Source: Streptomyces hygroscopicus
GTDB lineage: Bacteria > Actinomycetota > Actinomycetes > Streptomycetales > Streptomycetaceae
NCBI RefSeq assembly: GCF_026168105.1
Contig: NZ_LBMW01000006.1
Coordinates: 124,001-188,000, forward strand
Length of the DNA: 64,000 nucleotides
Direction of reading: 5' to 3'
Made by a program: the position numbers and the translations under genes
Shown here: one piece after another, positions 26,365 to 34,692 of the stretch
Numbering within the stretch: the stretch's first letter is position 1
Layout of the letters: every line of letters starts with the position of its first letter
The notes under the pieces: model-generated
Seen by the model: only the letters and a program-made list of their open reading frames with translations
Told to the model about the DNA's origin: nothing
Database searches by the model: none

Positions 26365-27543
26365 GTGTCGCTGCCACCCCTGGTCGAGCCGGCTGCCGAG
26401 CTCACCGTAGACGAGGTCCGCAGGTACTCCCGCCATCTGATCATCCCCGACGTCGGGATGGACGGGCAGAAGCGGCTGAAGAACGCCAAGGTGCTCTGTG
26501 TGGGCGCCGGCGGTCTGGGCTCGCCGGCGCTGATGTACCTGGCCGCGGCGGGCGTGGGAACGCTCGGCATCGTGGAGTTCGACGAGGTCGACGAGTCGAA
26601 CCTGCAGCGGCAGATCATCCACAGCCAGTCCGACATCGGCCGTTCCAAGGCCGAGTCCGCACGCGACTCCGTCAAGGGCATCAACCCGTACGTGAACGTG
26701 ATCCTTCACGAGGAGCGGCTCGAGGCCGACAACGTGATGGACATCTTCAGCCAGTACGACCTGATCGTCGACGGCACGGACAACTTCGCGACCCGCTACC
26801 TGGTCAACGACGCGTGCGTGCTGCTGAACAAGCCGTACGTGTGGGGTTCGATCTACCGCTTCGACGGCCAGGCCTCCGTCTTCTGGTCGGAGCACGGTCC
26901 CTGCTACCGCTGCCTGTACCCGGAGCCCCCGCCGCCGGGCATGGTCCCGTCCTGTGCCGAGGGCGGCGTCCTCGGCGTGCTGTGCGCGTCGATCGGCTCC
27001 ATCCAGGTCACCGAGGCGATCAAGGTCCTCACCGGCACGGGCGAGCCGCTCGTCGGCCGACTGATGATCTACGACGCCCTGGAGATGCAGTATCGCCAGG
27101 TCAAGGTCCGCAAGGACCCGAACTGCGCGGTCTGCGGCGAGAACCCCACCGTCACCGAGCTCATCGACTACGAGGCCTTCTGCGGCGTCGTCTCCGAGGA
27201 GGCCCAGGCGGCGGCCGCCGACTCGACGATCACTCCCAAGCAGCTCAAGGAGTGGATCGACGAGGGTGAGAACATCGAGATCATCGACGTCCGTGAGCCG
27301 AACGAGTACGAGATCGTCTCCATCCCGGGCGCCAGGCTGATCCCGAAGAACGAGTTCCTCATGGGCACCGCCCTGGGGGGCCTCCCGCAGGACAAGAAGA
27401 TCGTCCTGCACTGCAAGACGGGTGTCCGCAGTGCGGAAGTCCTCGCCGTCCTGAAGTCCGCGGGCTTCGCGGACGCGGTCCACGTGGGCGGCGGCGTGAT
27501 CGGCTGGGTCAACCAGATCGAGCCGCACAAGCCGGTGTACTGA
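26365..27543 (+). CDS. moeZ: Adenylyltransferase/sulfurtransferase MoeZ
   Basis: The 392-aa two-domain protein has an E1-like ThiF/MoeB domain with GAGGLGS (47-53), zinc Cys pairs (CYRC and CAVC), and a C-terminal rhodanese domain with active-site Cys in HCKTGVRS (about 350). It adenylates and thiolates C-termini of small sulfur-carrier proteins (MoaD, ThiS, CysO types) for molybdopterin, thiamine and cysteine synthesis. GTG start at 26365. The last codons (GCCGGTGTAC TGA) lie in the left attachment repeat, so insertion of the element preserved the protein end. Confidence 0.95.
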   Translation: MSLPPLVEPAAELTVDEVRRYSRHLIIPDVGMDGQKRLKNAKVLCVGAGGLGSPALMYLAAAGVGTLGIVEFDEVDESNLQRQIIHSQSDIGRSKAESARDSVKGINPYVNVILHEERLEADNVMDIFSQYDLIVDGTDNFATRYLVNDACVLLNKPYVWGSIYRFDGQASVFWSEHGPCYRCLYPEPPPPGMVPSCAEGGVLGVLCASIGSIQVTEAIKVLTGTGEPLVGRLMIYDALEMQYRQVKVRKDPNCAVCGENPTVTELIDYEAFCGVVSEEAQAAAADSTITPKQLKEWIDEGENIEIIDVREPNEYEIVSIPGARLIPKNEFLMGTALGGLPQDKKIVLHCKTGVRSAEVLAVLKSAGFADAVHVGGGVIGWVNQIEPHKPVY

Positions 27544-27610
27544 TCACTGGTCTGCCTGACCAGCGAGGCTGAAGAAGCCCACGGCTCTGACCAGTTCAGA
27601 TGCCGTGGGC
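27531..27610. repeat. attL: 80-bp direct repeat at 3' end of moeZ
   Basis: This segment is identical over 80 bp to 42872-42951. It spans the last moeZ codons, the stop and most of a hairpin (arms 27573-27585 and 27602-27614, AGAAGCCCACGGC). The right end breaks at T27611 against C42952. With an integrase next to the other copy, these are the attachment sites of the element; the target is a protein-gene 3' end plus terminator rather than the usual tRNA. Confidence 0.92.
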
Positions 27611-27614
27611 TTCT
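27573..27614 (+). terminator. moeZ terminator hairpin within attL
   Basis: A perfect 13-bp stem with a 16-nt loop begins 30 bp after the moeZ stop and ends in TTCT. The copy at the right end has one mismatch in the outer stem (GGGCCTCT). Confidence 0.85.
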
Positions 27615-28108
27615 GTCGTCGTCGGTCGGCGTCGGCTGACCTCGTACGGCCCAGAGACGGCCCGAGAGGTGATCGGCGTACCAGATGACCTCGCCTGTCG
27701 ACGGGGGCTCGGCGTTGGAAAGAAGCACGGCCAAATGCCTAGGGGTGAGCACGCCTCAGGGACCTGGCGAGCACGTCTTTCTACTTCTGCGACAAGCTGC
27801 CGCGCACCGTCGCCCGTCCCCTTTTGGCAGAGCCTTTATCACGGGCGACGATACCTCTGCAAGTCCTCGTCCGGTGGGGCCAGCAGGGCTGCATAATTAT
27901 CCCGGCGCTCCACCCAGGAGGGCCGACGAATGGCCCCACAAGCGAGAAGCTCTCGACTGGCCCGCCGTCCCGGCCGAGGGTTTCATATTGAAGGAACCGT
28001 CAGAACGATCCGTCAGGGCCGAGACGGTTGAGCATGTGTTCCCCGTCCCCTCACGCGTAAGGGATAAGGGCACGCGTTCGGCCCCTTCGGCGTGCCCGTT
28101 GGACGGCA
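27611..28108. other. Non-coding stretch inside left end of AICE
   Basis: This 498-bp stretch lies between attL and the 59-aa membrane protein. Open frames here have poor codon usage and no ribosome binding sites. I see no recognisable gene or strong repeat; it presumably contains the promoter of the small gene. Confidence 0.55.
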
Positions 28109-28288
28109 ATGCACAACTTCACAATTGCTGGATCAGCGGTGGAAATCGCTGCATCCTTCCTCTGGGACAACGTCCTGGGGAACTACCTCTCGGCCGTGTT
28201 GGCAGCCGCAACCGTGTGGCTGGCGCGCAAGCTCTATGCACGTCGCCAGCGAAGCGACGAAGGCCGACAGGAAAGGGCAGAGGAGTAG
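28109..28288 (+). CDS. Small single-pass membrane protein, 59 aa
   Basis: ATG 28109 opens MHNFTIAGSAVEIAASFLWD..., with a hydrophobic helix SAVLAAATVWLA (about 28-40) followed by a strongly basic KLYARRQR and a charged tail EGRQERAEE. The stop is 5 bp before a perfect 14-bp terminator, which supports it being transcribed and real. Only a weak GGA precedes the start. It is cargo adjacent to the nuclease/ATPase pair; a membrane partner role is possible but unproven. Confidence 0.6.
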   Translation: MHNFTIAGSAVEIAASFLWDNVLGNYLSAVLAAATVWLARKLYARRQRSDEGRQERAEE

Positions 28289-28293
28289 GCAGG

Positions 28294-28332
28294 GTGATGA
28301 GGGCCAGTGCAAAGGCATCTGGCCCTCATCAC
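28294..28332 (+). terminator. Hairpin terminator after 59-aa gene
   Basis: A perfect 14-bp inverted repeat, GTGATGAGGGCCAG (28294-28307) and its complement (28319-28332), with an 11-nt loop. Confidence 0.85.
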
Positions 28333-28563
28333 GCATTCGAGATCGGCCTCGGGCACTGGGCACTGCCATGCCCCTGTACCGAGTGCATCACTGAGCTGAG
28401 CGGAAGTGGGACTGGGGCTATTTGTAAGGGCTCACGTCTTCGTTCACCCCTTCCACTCGCTGAGGTGTTCCGGCGTCCGGCCTGATTCTGAGCCTGCTGA
28501 ATCCGCGGTGTTCGGCCTCCTCGATATCAGCAGCGTTCCGCCGGCGCTCGGATGCCAAGTCCG

Positions 28564-30087
28564 TTAGACCACGCGGATCCGTAGCCCAGTACCGTCACTT
28601 CCAACCGAGACGGCCTGGTGCGGGCCGCTCCTCGCACTTGCCCCTCTGACGACCGGAGCCCAGGCATCGCGAAGTTGGTGGGCTCTTCGGAGGTAGGCGC
28701 TGATTCTTCCCTCATGTAGATTCTCATACATCCCCTTCTCAACCCCTCTGAAGATTTCGAGCGAGGCACCGTCGGGGAGTGGCATAGAGTAATTGACGCC
28801 GACGAACCGGTGTGAAGCAAAGCTGGACTCGGCGCTAACGGTGAAGCTTTGCCAGTCCGGAGCTGGATCGTCTAGGGGTAGACGCTGAAGGTCAGCGGTT
28901 CTTGGTGACGTGAATTGCGATGCAGAAGTATTGTCGCCGGCGAACCGTAGGACAGAGTGAGCTGCGTTTCTCGCCAGAATGCGAAACAGCCACTGCTTTC
29001 CATCCTCAGGCACTTGAAAGATAACGGGAAGCTCGTCCAAGCTCGCCTCGTAGGCAGCATGTGCGGACCGCAACTCTGCATCGCTGGTCTGAAATGCTTG
29101 AGATCCGAGAAGCTCCCGCTGCCGTGCATGGAACTGCTCGAAAGTAGGCTTTCCCGACGTCCACCGTTGGGGGCCTGGATCCTCGGACAGCAGTGAATCA
29201 AGTTCTCCAGGGGTGCCTTCCCATAGGTCATCGTCCCCGGGCGGGTCGAGTACGTCGATAGAGACGCCTGCAGTGGACAGGCGAGACGCGACCATTAGGC
29301 TCGGCAGAGTTCTGGCCCCTACTTCAATGGAACCTACTTGAAGAGAAGCTGTGGCCAGCTGCTTCCTCGAATGATAGGCATTACCGTGCGTGCCCTTGCA
29401 TTCCAAGACGTATACCTTGCACCCTGAACTCCTGGATCCGGCACGACGGCCGACCAGAAAATAATCAGGGCGCATCGTTGCCTTATTCTTCTGCCGGACT
29501 AGGCCGACTCCGTCAAGGAAGCCAGCTGCGAGAGCAACATCTACGTCAACACTAGAGAATAGCCAGCCGGGGTATTTTCGCTCAAGAATCCGTTTGGCCA
29601 CCACGAGGGCCAAACCAACACCCAGCTGTTCTGACTGCGCTACCTTGTGATGGTGAACTATGTCGGACCCCGCCGGAGTTAGGGCCAGTACCTGCTTTTG
29701 ATTGCTCTTAAGGGTGGCGCAGTACCGTACATGCGCCCAATGGCGTGCTATGTCGGCGAAAGGTGAAGCAGTAACGAATGTGGTAGCCAATCCCAGCTCG
29801 CGCAACACTTCTGCCGGGCTGGATTCGATGCCGGTAAATAAGTCAGGAGGAATTGAGTATACGGGTTTACGGTAAAGATTCGAAGCACCGCGTTTCGGGC
29901 CGACGCGCTCTCGAGCTTCTTTCTCGACCTCTTCCGCCAGTTCCGGCGTTGAACTAACAAGGAGCTTCGAAGGAGTCCCCAGCTCTCGCACTAAGGCACT
30001 GAAGTCAAGATGCACGCTTCCCCCAGGTGCGTAGCACTGCTTGAGCAGCTCGACCGTAGATGCCAAGGCAGGCTGCCACAAGACCAC
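28564..30087 (-). CDS. PD-(D/E)XK nuclease-like protein, putative defence effector
   Basis: The 507-aa protein (numbered from GTG 30087) has an N-terminal helical part, then a nuclease-like core: helix QSEQLGVGLALVVAKRI with Glu153, strand MRPDYFLVG with Asp208, and VYVLECKGT with Glu229-x-Lys231, followed by a YHSRKQLATA helix. This is the spacing and order of PD-(D/E)XK nucleases. The 270-residue C-terminal region is of unknown fold. Codons are A/T-richer than the surroundings and include at least two TTA codons (29826 and 29994 areas), rare in Streptomyces. The frame is open to 30252, but that extension is Arg/Pro-rich and doubtful. It is divergent from an ATPase gene; I cannot name the system. 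Confidence 0.75.
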   Translation of the reverse strand: MVLWQPALASTVELLKQCYAPGGSVHLDFSALVRELGTPSKLLVSSTPELAEEVEKEARERVGPKRGASNLYRKPVYSIPPDLFTGIESSPAEVLRELGLATTFVTASPFADIARHWAHVRYCATLKSNQKQVLALTPAGSDIVHHHKVAQSEQLGVGLALVVAKRILERKYPGWLFSSVDVDVALAAGFLDGVGLVRQKNKATMRPDYFLVGRRAGSRSSGCKVYVLECKGTHGNAYHSRKQLATASLQVGSIEVGARTLPSLMVASRLSTAGVSIDVLDPPGDDDLWEGTPGELDSLLSEDPGPQRWTSGKPTFEQFHARQRELLGSQAFQTSDAELRSAHAAYEASLDELPVIFQVPEDGKQWLFRILARNAAHSVLRFAGDNTSASQFTSPRTADLQRLPLDDPAPDWQSFTVSAESSFASHRFVGVNYSMPLPDGASLEIFRGVEKGMYENLHEGRISAYLRRAHQLRDAWAPVVRGASARSGPHQAVSVGSDGTGLRIRVV

Positions 30088-30587
30088 CTGTCGCGTTGTC
30101 GGGGTGCGCCGGCGCCGTGGGTGCCGCGTCGACGGGTGAACTGCTTGCGCGGTCTCGGGTCGGGCGGCCAAGCGAGTATGAGGCCACGGGGTTGACCGAC
30201 CGGGATGGGCGAGGCGACGGGCACTGCACACCACACTGATCACCACGGTCATGACCCGTGGCCACCTAATCGATCAATGCTCTGACCCGTTACCGAGTCG
30301 TCGGCGGTCAGCCGGTGAGCTGCGAGAATGCACGAGATGCGGACCCCCCGGTGGAGGCTAGGTAGGCCTCTCATTCCCCGCATATCCCGCTCGATGTTGC
30401 GGCCTCTGAGGTGCAGTGCCGTCGCAGCCACTCCTCCTGGGCGGCCCACCTCACATCCCTGACCCGGAGTGCCAAGTTTGAGTCACTCAGTGTCATTTTG
30501 ATCTTTAGTGTGACAACTGACCTGCTATGGCAACATACTTGAACCCCTCGACCATCCAACACAGATGCCAGCATGCGGGAGTTGTGC
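30088..30587. other. Divergent region between nuclease and ATPase genes
   Basis: About 500 bp. The half next to the ATPase is AT-rich; 30481-30515 contains AGTGTCA/AGTGTGAC repeats and a GTCACT...AGTGTGAC partial palindrome that could be promoter and operator. The half next to the nuclease may belong to a longer nuclease N-terminus. No other gene is supported. Confidence 0.5.
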
Positions 30588-32069
30588 GTGAACGCGAGCC
30601 CAGGTCTGCACCTGCTAGAGCAACTCATTTTCCCTGCTCGGTACGAGGCCCTTTCGGCGCAGCTGGGAACGGATCTCGCCTCACTGCTCGTGACACCAGA
30701 GATGGAGACCCAGAACCTCCTTGAGGATGCGGCGCGCGGGCTGATGGCACGCGGGGAAGGCCTTTTTCTTCCCATCTACGCCCCGTCGGGAACGGGAAAA
30801 ACAACCCTCGCCAACAATCTTGATAAGTTTCTCCCTGGCCTATTCCTGCCGACGATCCTGTTTTCTGGAAACGTTAATTCGGATTCCCTGCAGCGTGAAA
30901 CTGTGCACCATTTGGGTAAGTTTGCGGTTAACGATAGGCGTATCGTTCCAATCAACATCGATCACCGAGAGGGGAGCCCTCCGACGAGTGAGGAACTCGC
31001 CGAGATTAAGCGCTTCCTGCGTCACCCTGAAGGTGGATCGAAGGCTCTGATCCTGTGGCCAGATACCCAGAAGGAAATCTCTGAATCCATGTCTCGGGCC
31101 TACGCAGATATCGCGGGAAATCCTCCCATCGATCTGCCCGTGGCCATCTCGGGGCCGCCGAGGGAAACTTGGCGAGAGATCGCTAAAACAACCCTTCGGT
31201 TGGTAAATTCCATCGATTCTCTTGAGGATCTGGGAGTCGAGCCTAACAATTACGATCCGAATGCTTTCGCGTCGCTTGGAGGTTTCCTTCGGGAAATCTC
31301 GGACGACTTCGCCAAGCTTGTCACAAGCATGCGCAGGGAGATGCGGAAGGCGCTACGACTCGTGATCGTCTTCGCTAGTGAGAGTTCCGACGCGGGTATT
31401 TTGACGCACTTGACCAGCAGCAATCAGTTTGGACTGCTTGATGGCAGCGCCCTCTTGGACTCGTCACCCGACAGTGAGGTAGGGAAATGGTGGAAAGCGC
31501 GCAGGGGGCTCCTTACCAGCACCATTGTCAGGTTGGACGCAAGGGCCTTCAGTCTCCCGCCGAGTGCGTCGGTCGGTATCCTGCGACGGTATGGGGCGGA
31601 CGACGTAAAGGCAAACCTAGGGCAACTGGGGGTGCGACTTCCGGGCGAGTTGGAAGTGAAGCGCAACATTGAGCGGTGCGACCTCGGTAAGTATCTACTC
31701 GGTCAGTCCAAGGCCATCTTGGAAACCAAGGGAACGCCGACCACGACTTCACTTCTAGCATTCCAGTATCTTGCCGAATCCGGTTTCACTGCCGGTCGTG
31801 ACAAAGCCTTGAACTATGCTATGGCTGACGCCTTGTCTGCGTTCGCCTCTGCTCTCGATCTGGGTTATACGACCATGGCGGAAAAGCAGCTCGACTTCTG
31901 CCCTCTAATTCCGGATAACTCGCTCAACTTCGAGAAAGAAGCTATCTGCTTGGAGTACACTTGGCGAGCGAGCGAATATATGGTCGCTAAGAATCGTGGG
32001 AATATCGCCGCCTATTGCCTAAAGAAGCTTCGGAACTATAGTCGAGAGCTGGGTTGGGCACCCGAATAG
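30588..32069 (+). CDS. P-loop ATPase, putative defence partner
   Basis: The 493-aa protein has a Walker A APSGTGKT (65-72) after a hydrophobic strand LFLPIYAP. A hydrophobic strand RLVIVFASES (about 262-271) could be the Walker B or sensor strand. The C-terminal half is helical with no domain I recognise, and no helicase motifs are present. Codons are clearly less GC-biased than the neighbours. I chose GTG 30588 because GGGAG lies 6 bp upstream; ATG 30573 is the alternative. With the divergent nuclease it has the layout of an NTPase-plus-nuclease defence pair, but a precise family cannot be given. Confidence 0.78.
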   Translation: MNASPGLHLLEQLIFPARYEALSAQLGTDLASLLVTPEMETQNLLEDAARGLMARGEGLFLPIYAPSGTGKTTLANNLDKFLPGLFLPTILFSGNVNSDSLQRETVHHLGKFAVNDRRIVPINIDHREGSPPTSEELAEIKRFLRHPEGGSKALILWPDTQKEISESMSRAYADIAGNPPIDLPVAISGPPRETWREIAKTTLRLVNSIDSLEDLGVEPNNYDPNAFASLGGFLREISDDFAKLVTSMRREMRKALRLVIVFASESSDAGILTHLTSSNQFGLLDGSALLDSSPDSEVGKWWKARRGLLTSTIVRLDARAFSLPPSASVGILRRYGADDVKANLGQLGVRLPGELEVKRNIERCDLGKYLLGQSKAILETKGTPTTTSLLAFQYLAESGFTAGRDKALNYAMADALSAFASALDLGYTTMAEKQLDFCPLIPDNSLNFEKEAICLEYTWRASEYMVAKNRGNIAAYCLKKLRNYSRELGWAPE

Positions 32070-32142
32070 AGGCGCGATTTAGAGCCCGAGGTGCGTGGCC
32101 GTTGGAGATGAGGGCGGTGGAGCGGCTTTGGGCTGGAGCTGA

Positions 32143-32251
32143 TTTGGCGCGAGTGATCATGGCCCCGTAAGCTTCCGGCGCGTCGGGCAGTCTGTGGACC
32201 TGCCCGGTAAAGCACGACGTTGGGGCCATGATCTTCGAGGCTCGCGCCAAA
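32143..32251. repeat. Long imperfect inverted repeat with internal hairpin
   Basis: Outer arms TTTGGCGCGAG (32143-32153) / CTCGCGCCAAA (32241-32251) and GATCATGGCCCC (32155-32166) / GGGGCCATGATC (32222-32233) pair with a small asymmetric bulge. Inside is a third hairpin CGGGCAG (32184-32190) / CTGCCCG (32200-32206). The resulting 109-nt cruciform resembles single-strand origins or regulatory RNAs of rolling-circle elements. Confidence 0.75.
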
Positions 32252-32372
32252 TTGGCTGCCTAAAGCCGTGGAGCCGACCGGCCTCAGCCACAGAGGGTTT
32301 CTCTACGTCCGCCCGCTTGCACGCAGCGCGCCGCCGGGCGCGGCCAGCCGGGGCGGAGACAGGAGGCAGGCC

Positions 32373-32411
32373 GCGCCGCAGAGGCGGCGCGCGCCCGCGC
32401 TGTGCGCGGGC
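32373..32411. repeat. Two adjacent GC-rich hairpins
   Basis: GCGCCGC/GCGGCGC (32373-32379, 32384-32390) and GCCCGCGC/GCGCGGGC (32393-32400, 32404-32411, 3-nt loop) stand side by side just past the stop of the minus-strand Nudix gene, so at least one may act as its terminator. The whole 32070-32433 gap holds no supported gene. Confidence 0.65.
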
Positions 32412-32433
32412 CTTGATGAATGTAGGGAAAATC

Positions 32434-32871
32434 CTATCCCGCTGGGATGAGGCGTCTGCCGTTGTGGCTCCGTACCTGTGGGCCTGTACCTTCCAAGGCA
32501 TCCAGGACTCTGACCGCGAAGACCTCGGACATGCGGTTGCGTACTTCGTCGGGCGTGAGCCACTCGACGGCGTCTGACTCACTGGATGTGCGCTCGGTGC
32601 CGGCCACTGGCCTACAGCGAAAGACCAGGGCCACGATGCCCAGTTTCATGTTCTTGTAGACGCCGGTCAGTTGAAGGACGTCGACCTTGATGCCGGTCTC
32701 CTCGAAGACCTCGCGCACGACGCCATCCTGTGGTTCCTCGTCCAGTTCCAGCACGCCACCGGGTGGCTCCCAGCTGCCGTTGTCTGCTCGACGGATAGCG
32801 AGGCCCCTGCCGTCTTTGCGCACGGTGATCCCCGCCACCGACACCGAGTGTCGTGGGCTCGCGGCTTGCAT
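32434..32871 (-). CDS. Nudix hydrolase 1 (AICE)
   Basis: The 145-aa protein has a complete Nudix box GGVLELDEEPQDGVVREVFEETGI (38-61, with G-x5-E-x7-REVFEETG) and the fold strands SVAGITVRKD and GIVALVFRC. Nudix enzymes hydrolyse nucleoside diphosphate-linked compounds. In pSAM2 the conjugal immunity factor Pif is a Nudix protein, and most AICEs carry Nudix genes beside the regulators; this one or its neighbour could fill that role. It ends close to a hairpin cluster and lies 14 bp downstream of the second Nudix gene. Confidence 0.9.
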   Translation of the reverse strand: MQAASPRHSVSVAGITVRKDGRGLAIRRADNGSWEPPGGVLELDEEPQDGVVREVFEETGIKVDVLQLTGVYKNMKLGIVALVFRCRPVAGTERTSSESDAVEWLTPDEVRNRMSEVFAVRVLDALEGTGPQVRSHNGRRLIPAG

Positions 32872-32885
32872 TCGCCGTGCTCTCG

Positions 32886-33371
32886 TTACGCCGCTACGTC
32901 GCCCGGTGCCTGGCCGTGCTCGAGGTAGATCGGGGCGCTCTCGGCGCGGGCCTCGATCGCTGCGAGGATCCGGCGGGCCAATCGCGGGATGGTGCGGTCT
33001 GCGATCTCGTGCGGGTGGACGAACCGGACTGCCTTCAGCTCACCGACCTGCGGCCGGATCCCCGTGACGGCCTCGGGGGCGAGCTGGCCCCCGTCGAACA
33101 GGTACAGGACCTTGTCGCCCTCGATGGCATTGGGCGCCCAGTCGACGGCCAGGAGACGGCCGAGCGCAAGCGTGACCCCAAGCTCTTCTCGTACTTCCCG
33201 GCTGGCAGCCTGGAGCGGTGATTCTCCGGTCTCGACGTAGCCACCAGGGATGTCCCAGTAGTCCTTGTAGGTGGGTTCGACCATGAGGACGCGTCCATCG
33301 GCATCAAAGAAGAGCGCACCCGCCGCCATGCGCGGATGCGCCATCTTCGCTTCGTGCTCGTTCACTGCCAT
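32886..33371 (-). CDS. Nudix hydrolase 2 (AICE), possible Pif-like immunity protein
   Basis: The 161-aa protein carries a Nudix box beginning GGYVETGESPLQAASREVREELGV (43-66) and strands GALFFDADGRVLMVEP. It is a distinct family member from its neighbour (different spacing before the box and a C-terminal helix with RLARRILAAIEARAES). The order XRE regulator - Nudix - Nudix on the minus strand with gaps of 18 and 14 bp indicates an operon. Weak SD at ATG 33371. The Pif-like role is inferred from synteny. Confidence 0.9.
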   Translation of the reverse strand: MAVNEHEAKMAHPRMAAGALFFDADGRVLMVEPTYKDYWDIPGGYVETGESPLQAASREVREELGVTLALGRLLAVDWAPNAIEGDKVLYLFDGGQLAPEAVTGIRPQVGELKAVRFVHPHEIADRTIPRLARRILAAIEARAESAPIYLEHGQAPGDVAA

Positions 33372-33389
33372 GCAGCCGAGCGTACCCAC

Positions 33390-34604
33390 CTAGACCACGT
33401 GCAGCCGATCGGCCAGTCCCGCCATGGCTCGGCTGGGCTGACCACGCTGATTGCGCACCCATGTGAGGACCAGCTCGCGAGCGAGGTAGTGGCTCCGTAC
33501 TTGCTCAGGGGCCCAGGACTCCGCTTCAAGGATCATCGCCAAGGCGTCATCGATGCGGTTGTGGGCGCTGAGGGCGCGGGCAACCTCGATGTTGTGGCGC
33601 GTCCGCCGTTCCGTCGGGAGGCGGCTGGTGTCGATCTGCGGGCCGAGGTCGACAGCAATCTGCATGTCGCCCAGCTCGGCGGCGGTGGCTACTCGGTGGA
33701 TGGCGACGTTTGTCGGCCCGAATGCGGTCCACATGTGGTTGGCGTCCCGCCCGAGCCGGTGGGCTGCCCGGTCGGCTTCGGTAAGGAATTCGCGCACGGT
33801 CGAGCGGTCGTCTGACCGGGCGGCCGCCATGGAGCCAGCGAGGAAGAGAGTGCCGTAGATCGACAGGAAGTCCGCGTCGGCGCTGTTGAGTCCTGGGCGA
33901 AGGTAATCGGCTGCGTCGCCTACGAGCTGGACAGCTGCGTCGAAGCGGCCGGTCGACAGGAGGCAGTGGGCTACTGATCGGAAGAGGGATCCTGTCACCG
34001 CCGGGTTGCCGGACTGCTGGGCTGCGCCGAGTCCGCGGTCGGCCGCAATCCATGCGAGGTCTTCCTCGCCCACCTTGCCCAGCACCATGGCGGCGCTCTG
34101 ATACGTCATCGCCAACAACTCGTTGGCCTGGGCGCGGTGGGCACCCTCGTACGAATGGGCCGCAATGAGCGCGTCGGCCAGTACCAGGGGCAGGCGGCGG
34201 GTGGCGAAGCCGTAGCGGGATGCCTGGTAGGCGTCCAAGACCTCAGCAACGCTGCTCCGCAGCTCTTCCAGCGACGCGGGTTCGCCCTCGGTCGGCAATC
34301 CCAACAGGGGCGTGAGCTGACGGTAGTTCATGAGCGCCGAGCGAAGCGCCGGCACCGTGCGGGTGCCGCTGTCGGCAGTCCAGTCCATGAGGGAGGGTTC
34401 GGCGAGCAGATCGCCGAGTGACACGTCGAGCGCGTCGGCCAGAGCCTTGATAACCGACAGCCTGTCCAGCTCCAGGCGGTTGTTCTCGGCCTTGCTCAGC
34501 CAGTCGACCGTGCGGCCGACCCGCCCGGCCAAGACCTCCTGGGACATGCCGCGTCTACGGCGGTACCAAGCGACTCGCTCACCGATCGTCAGGTTCGTCG
34601 TCAT
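33390..34604 (-). CDS. XRE-family regulator with C-terminal TPR-like domain
   Basis: The 404-aa protein has an N-terminal HTH (IGERVAWYRRRRGMSQEVLAGRVGRTVDWLSKAEN, about 5-40), then a long helical domain with TPR-like repeats (YQSAAMVLGKVGEEDLAWIAADRGLGAA; GDAADYLRPGL...). Such proteins are common in Streptomyces and in AICEs as regulators. The ATG at 34604 fits the HTH start; ATG 34613 and GTG 34628 are alternatives. It heads the Nudix operon. Two inverted repeats (34645-34665 and 34693-34715) in the leader may be its operators. Confidence 0.88.
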   Translation of the reverse strand: MTTNLTIGERVAWYRRRRGMSQEVLAGRVGRTVDWLSKAENNRLELDRLSVIKALADALDVSLGDLLAEPSLMDWTADSGTRTVPALRSALMNYRQLTPLLGLPTEGEPASLEELRSSVAEVLDAYQASRYGFATRRLPLVLADALIAAHSYEGAHRAQANELLAMTYQSAAMVLGKVGEEDLAWIAADRGLGAAQQSGNPAVTGSLFRSVAHCLLSTGRFDAAVQLVGDAADYLRPGLNSADADFLSIYGTLFLAGSMAAARSDDRSTVREFLTEADRAAHRLGRDANHMWTAFGPTNVAIHRVATAAELGDMQIAVDLGPQIDTSRLPTERRTRHNIEVARALSAHNRIDDALAMILEAESWAPEQVRSHYLARELVLTWVRNQRGQPSRAMAGLADRLHVV

Positions 34605-34692
34605 TCCTCGCATGGGAAGAGCGTCCACCCGTCTCTCTCTACGGCCCCGGAGAGTTTTTCCGGGGTGGTGAGTCCGACCGGTCCTAGCGTTG

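Noticed and set aside
27531..27610. A tRNA gene as integration target
   Set aside because: The repeat folds only into one terminator hairpin; no anticodon or T-arm pattern, and it overlaps the moeZ stop.
27685..28485. A 266-aa plus-strand reading frame at the left end of the AICE
   Set aside because: Poor codon bias, no ribosome binding site, and it overlaps the better supported 59-aa gene and its terminator.
28540..28580. tRNA-like sequence (GTGGTCTAACGG) at the end of the nuclease gene
   Set aside because: It is the nuclease C-terminal codons and stop; no cloverleaf can be formed.
30088..30252. N-terminal extension of the nuclease gene
   Set aside because: The extra 55 residues are Arg/Pro-rich, high GC unlike the rest of the gene and without an SD; kept only as a possibility.
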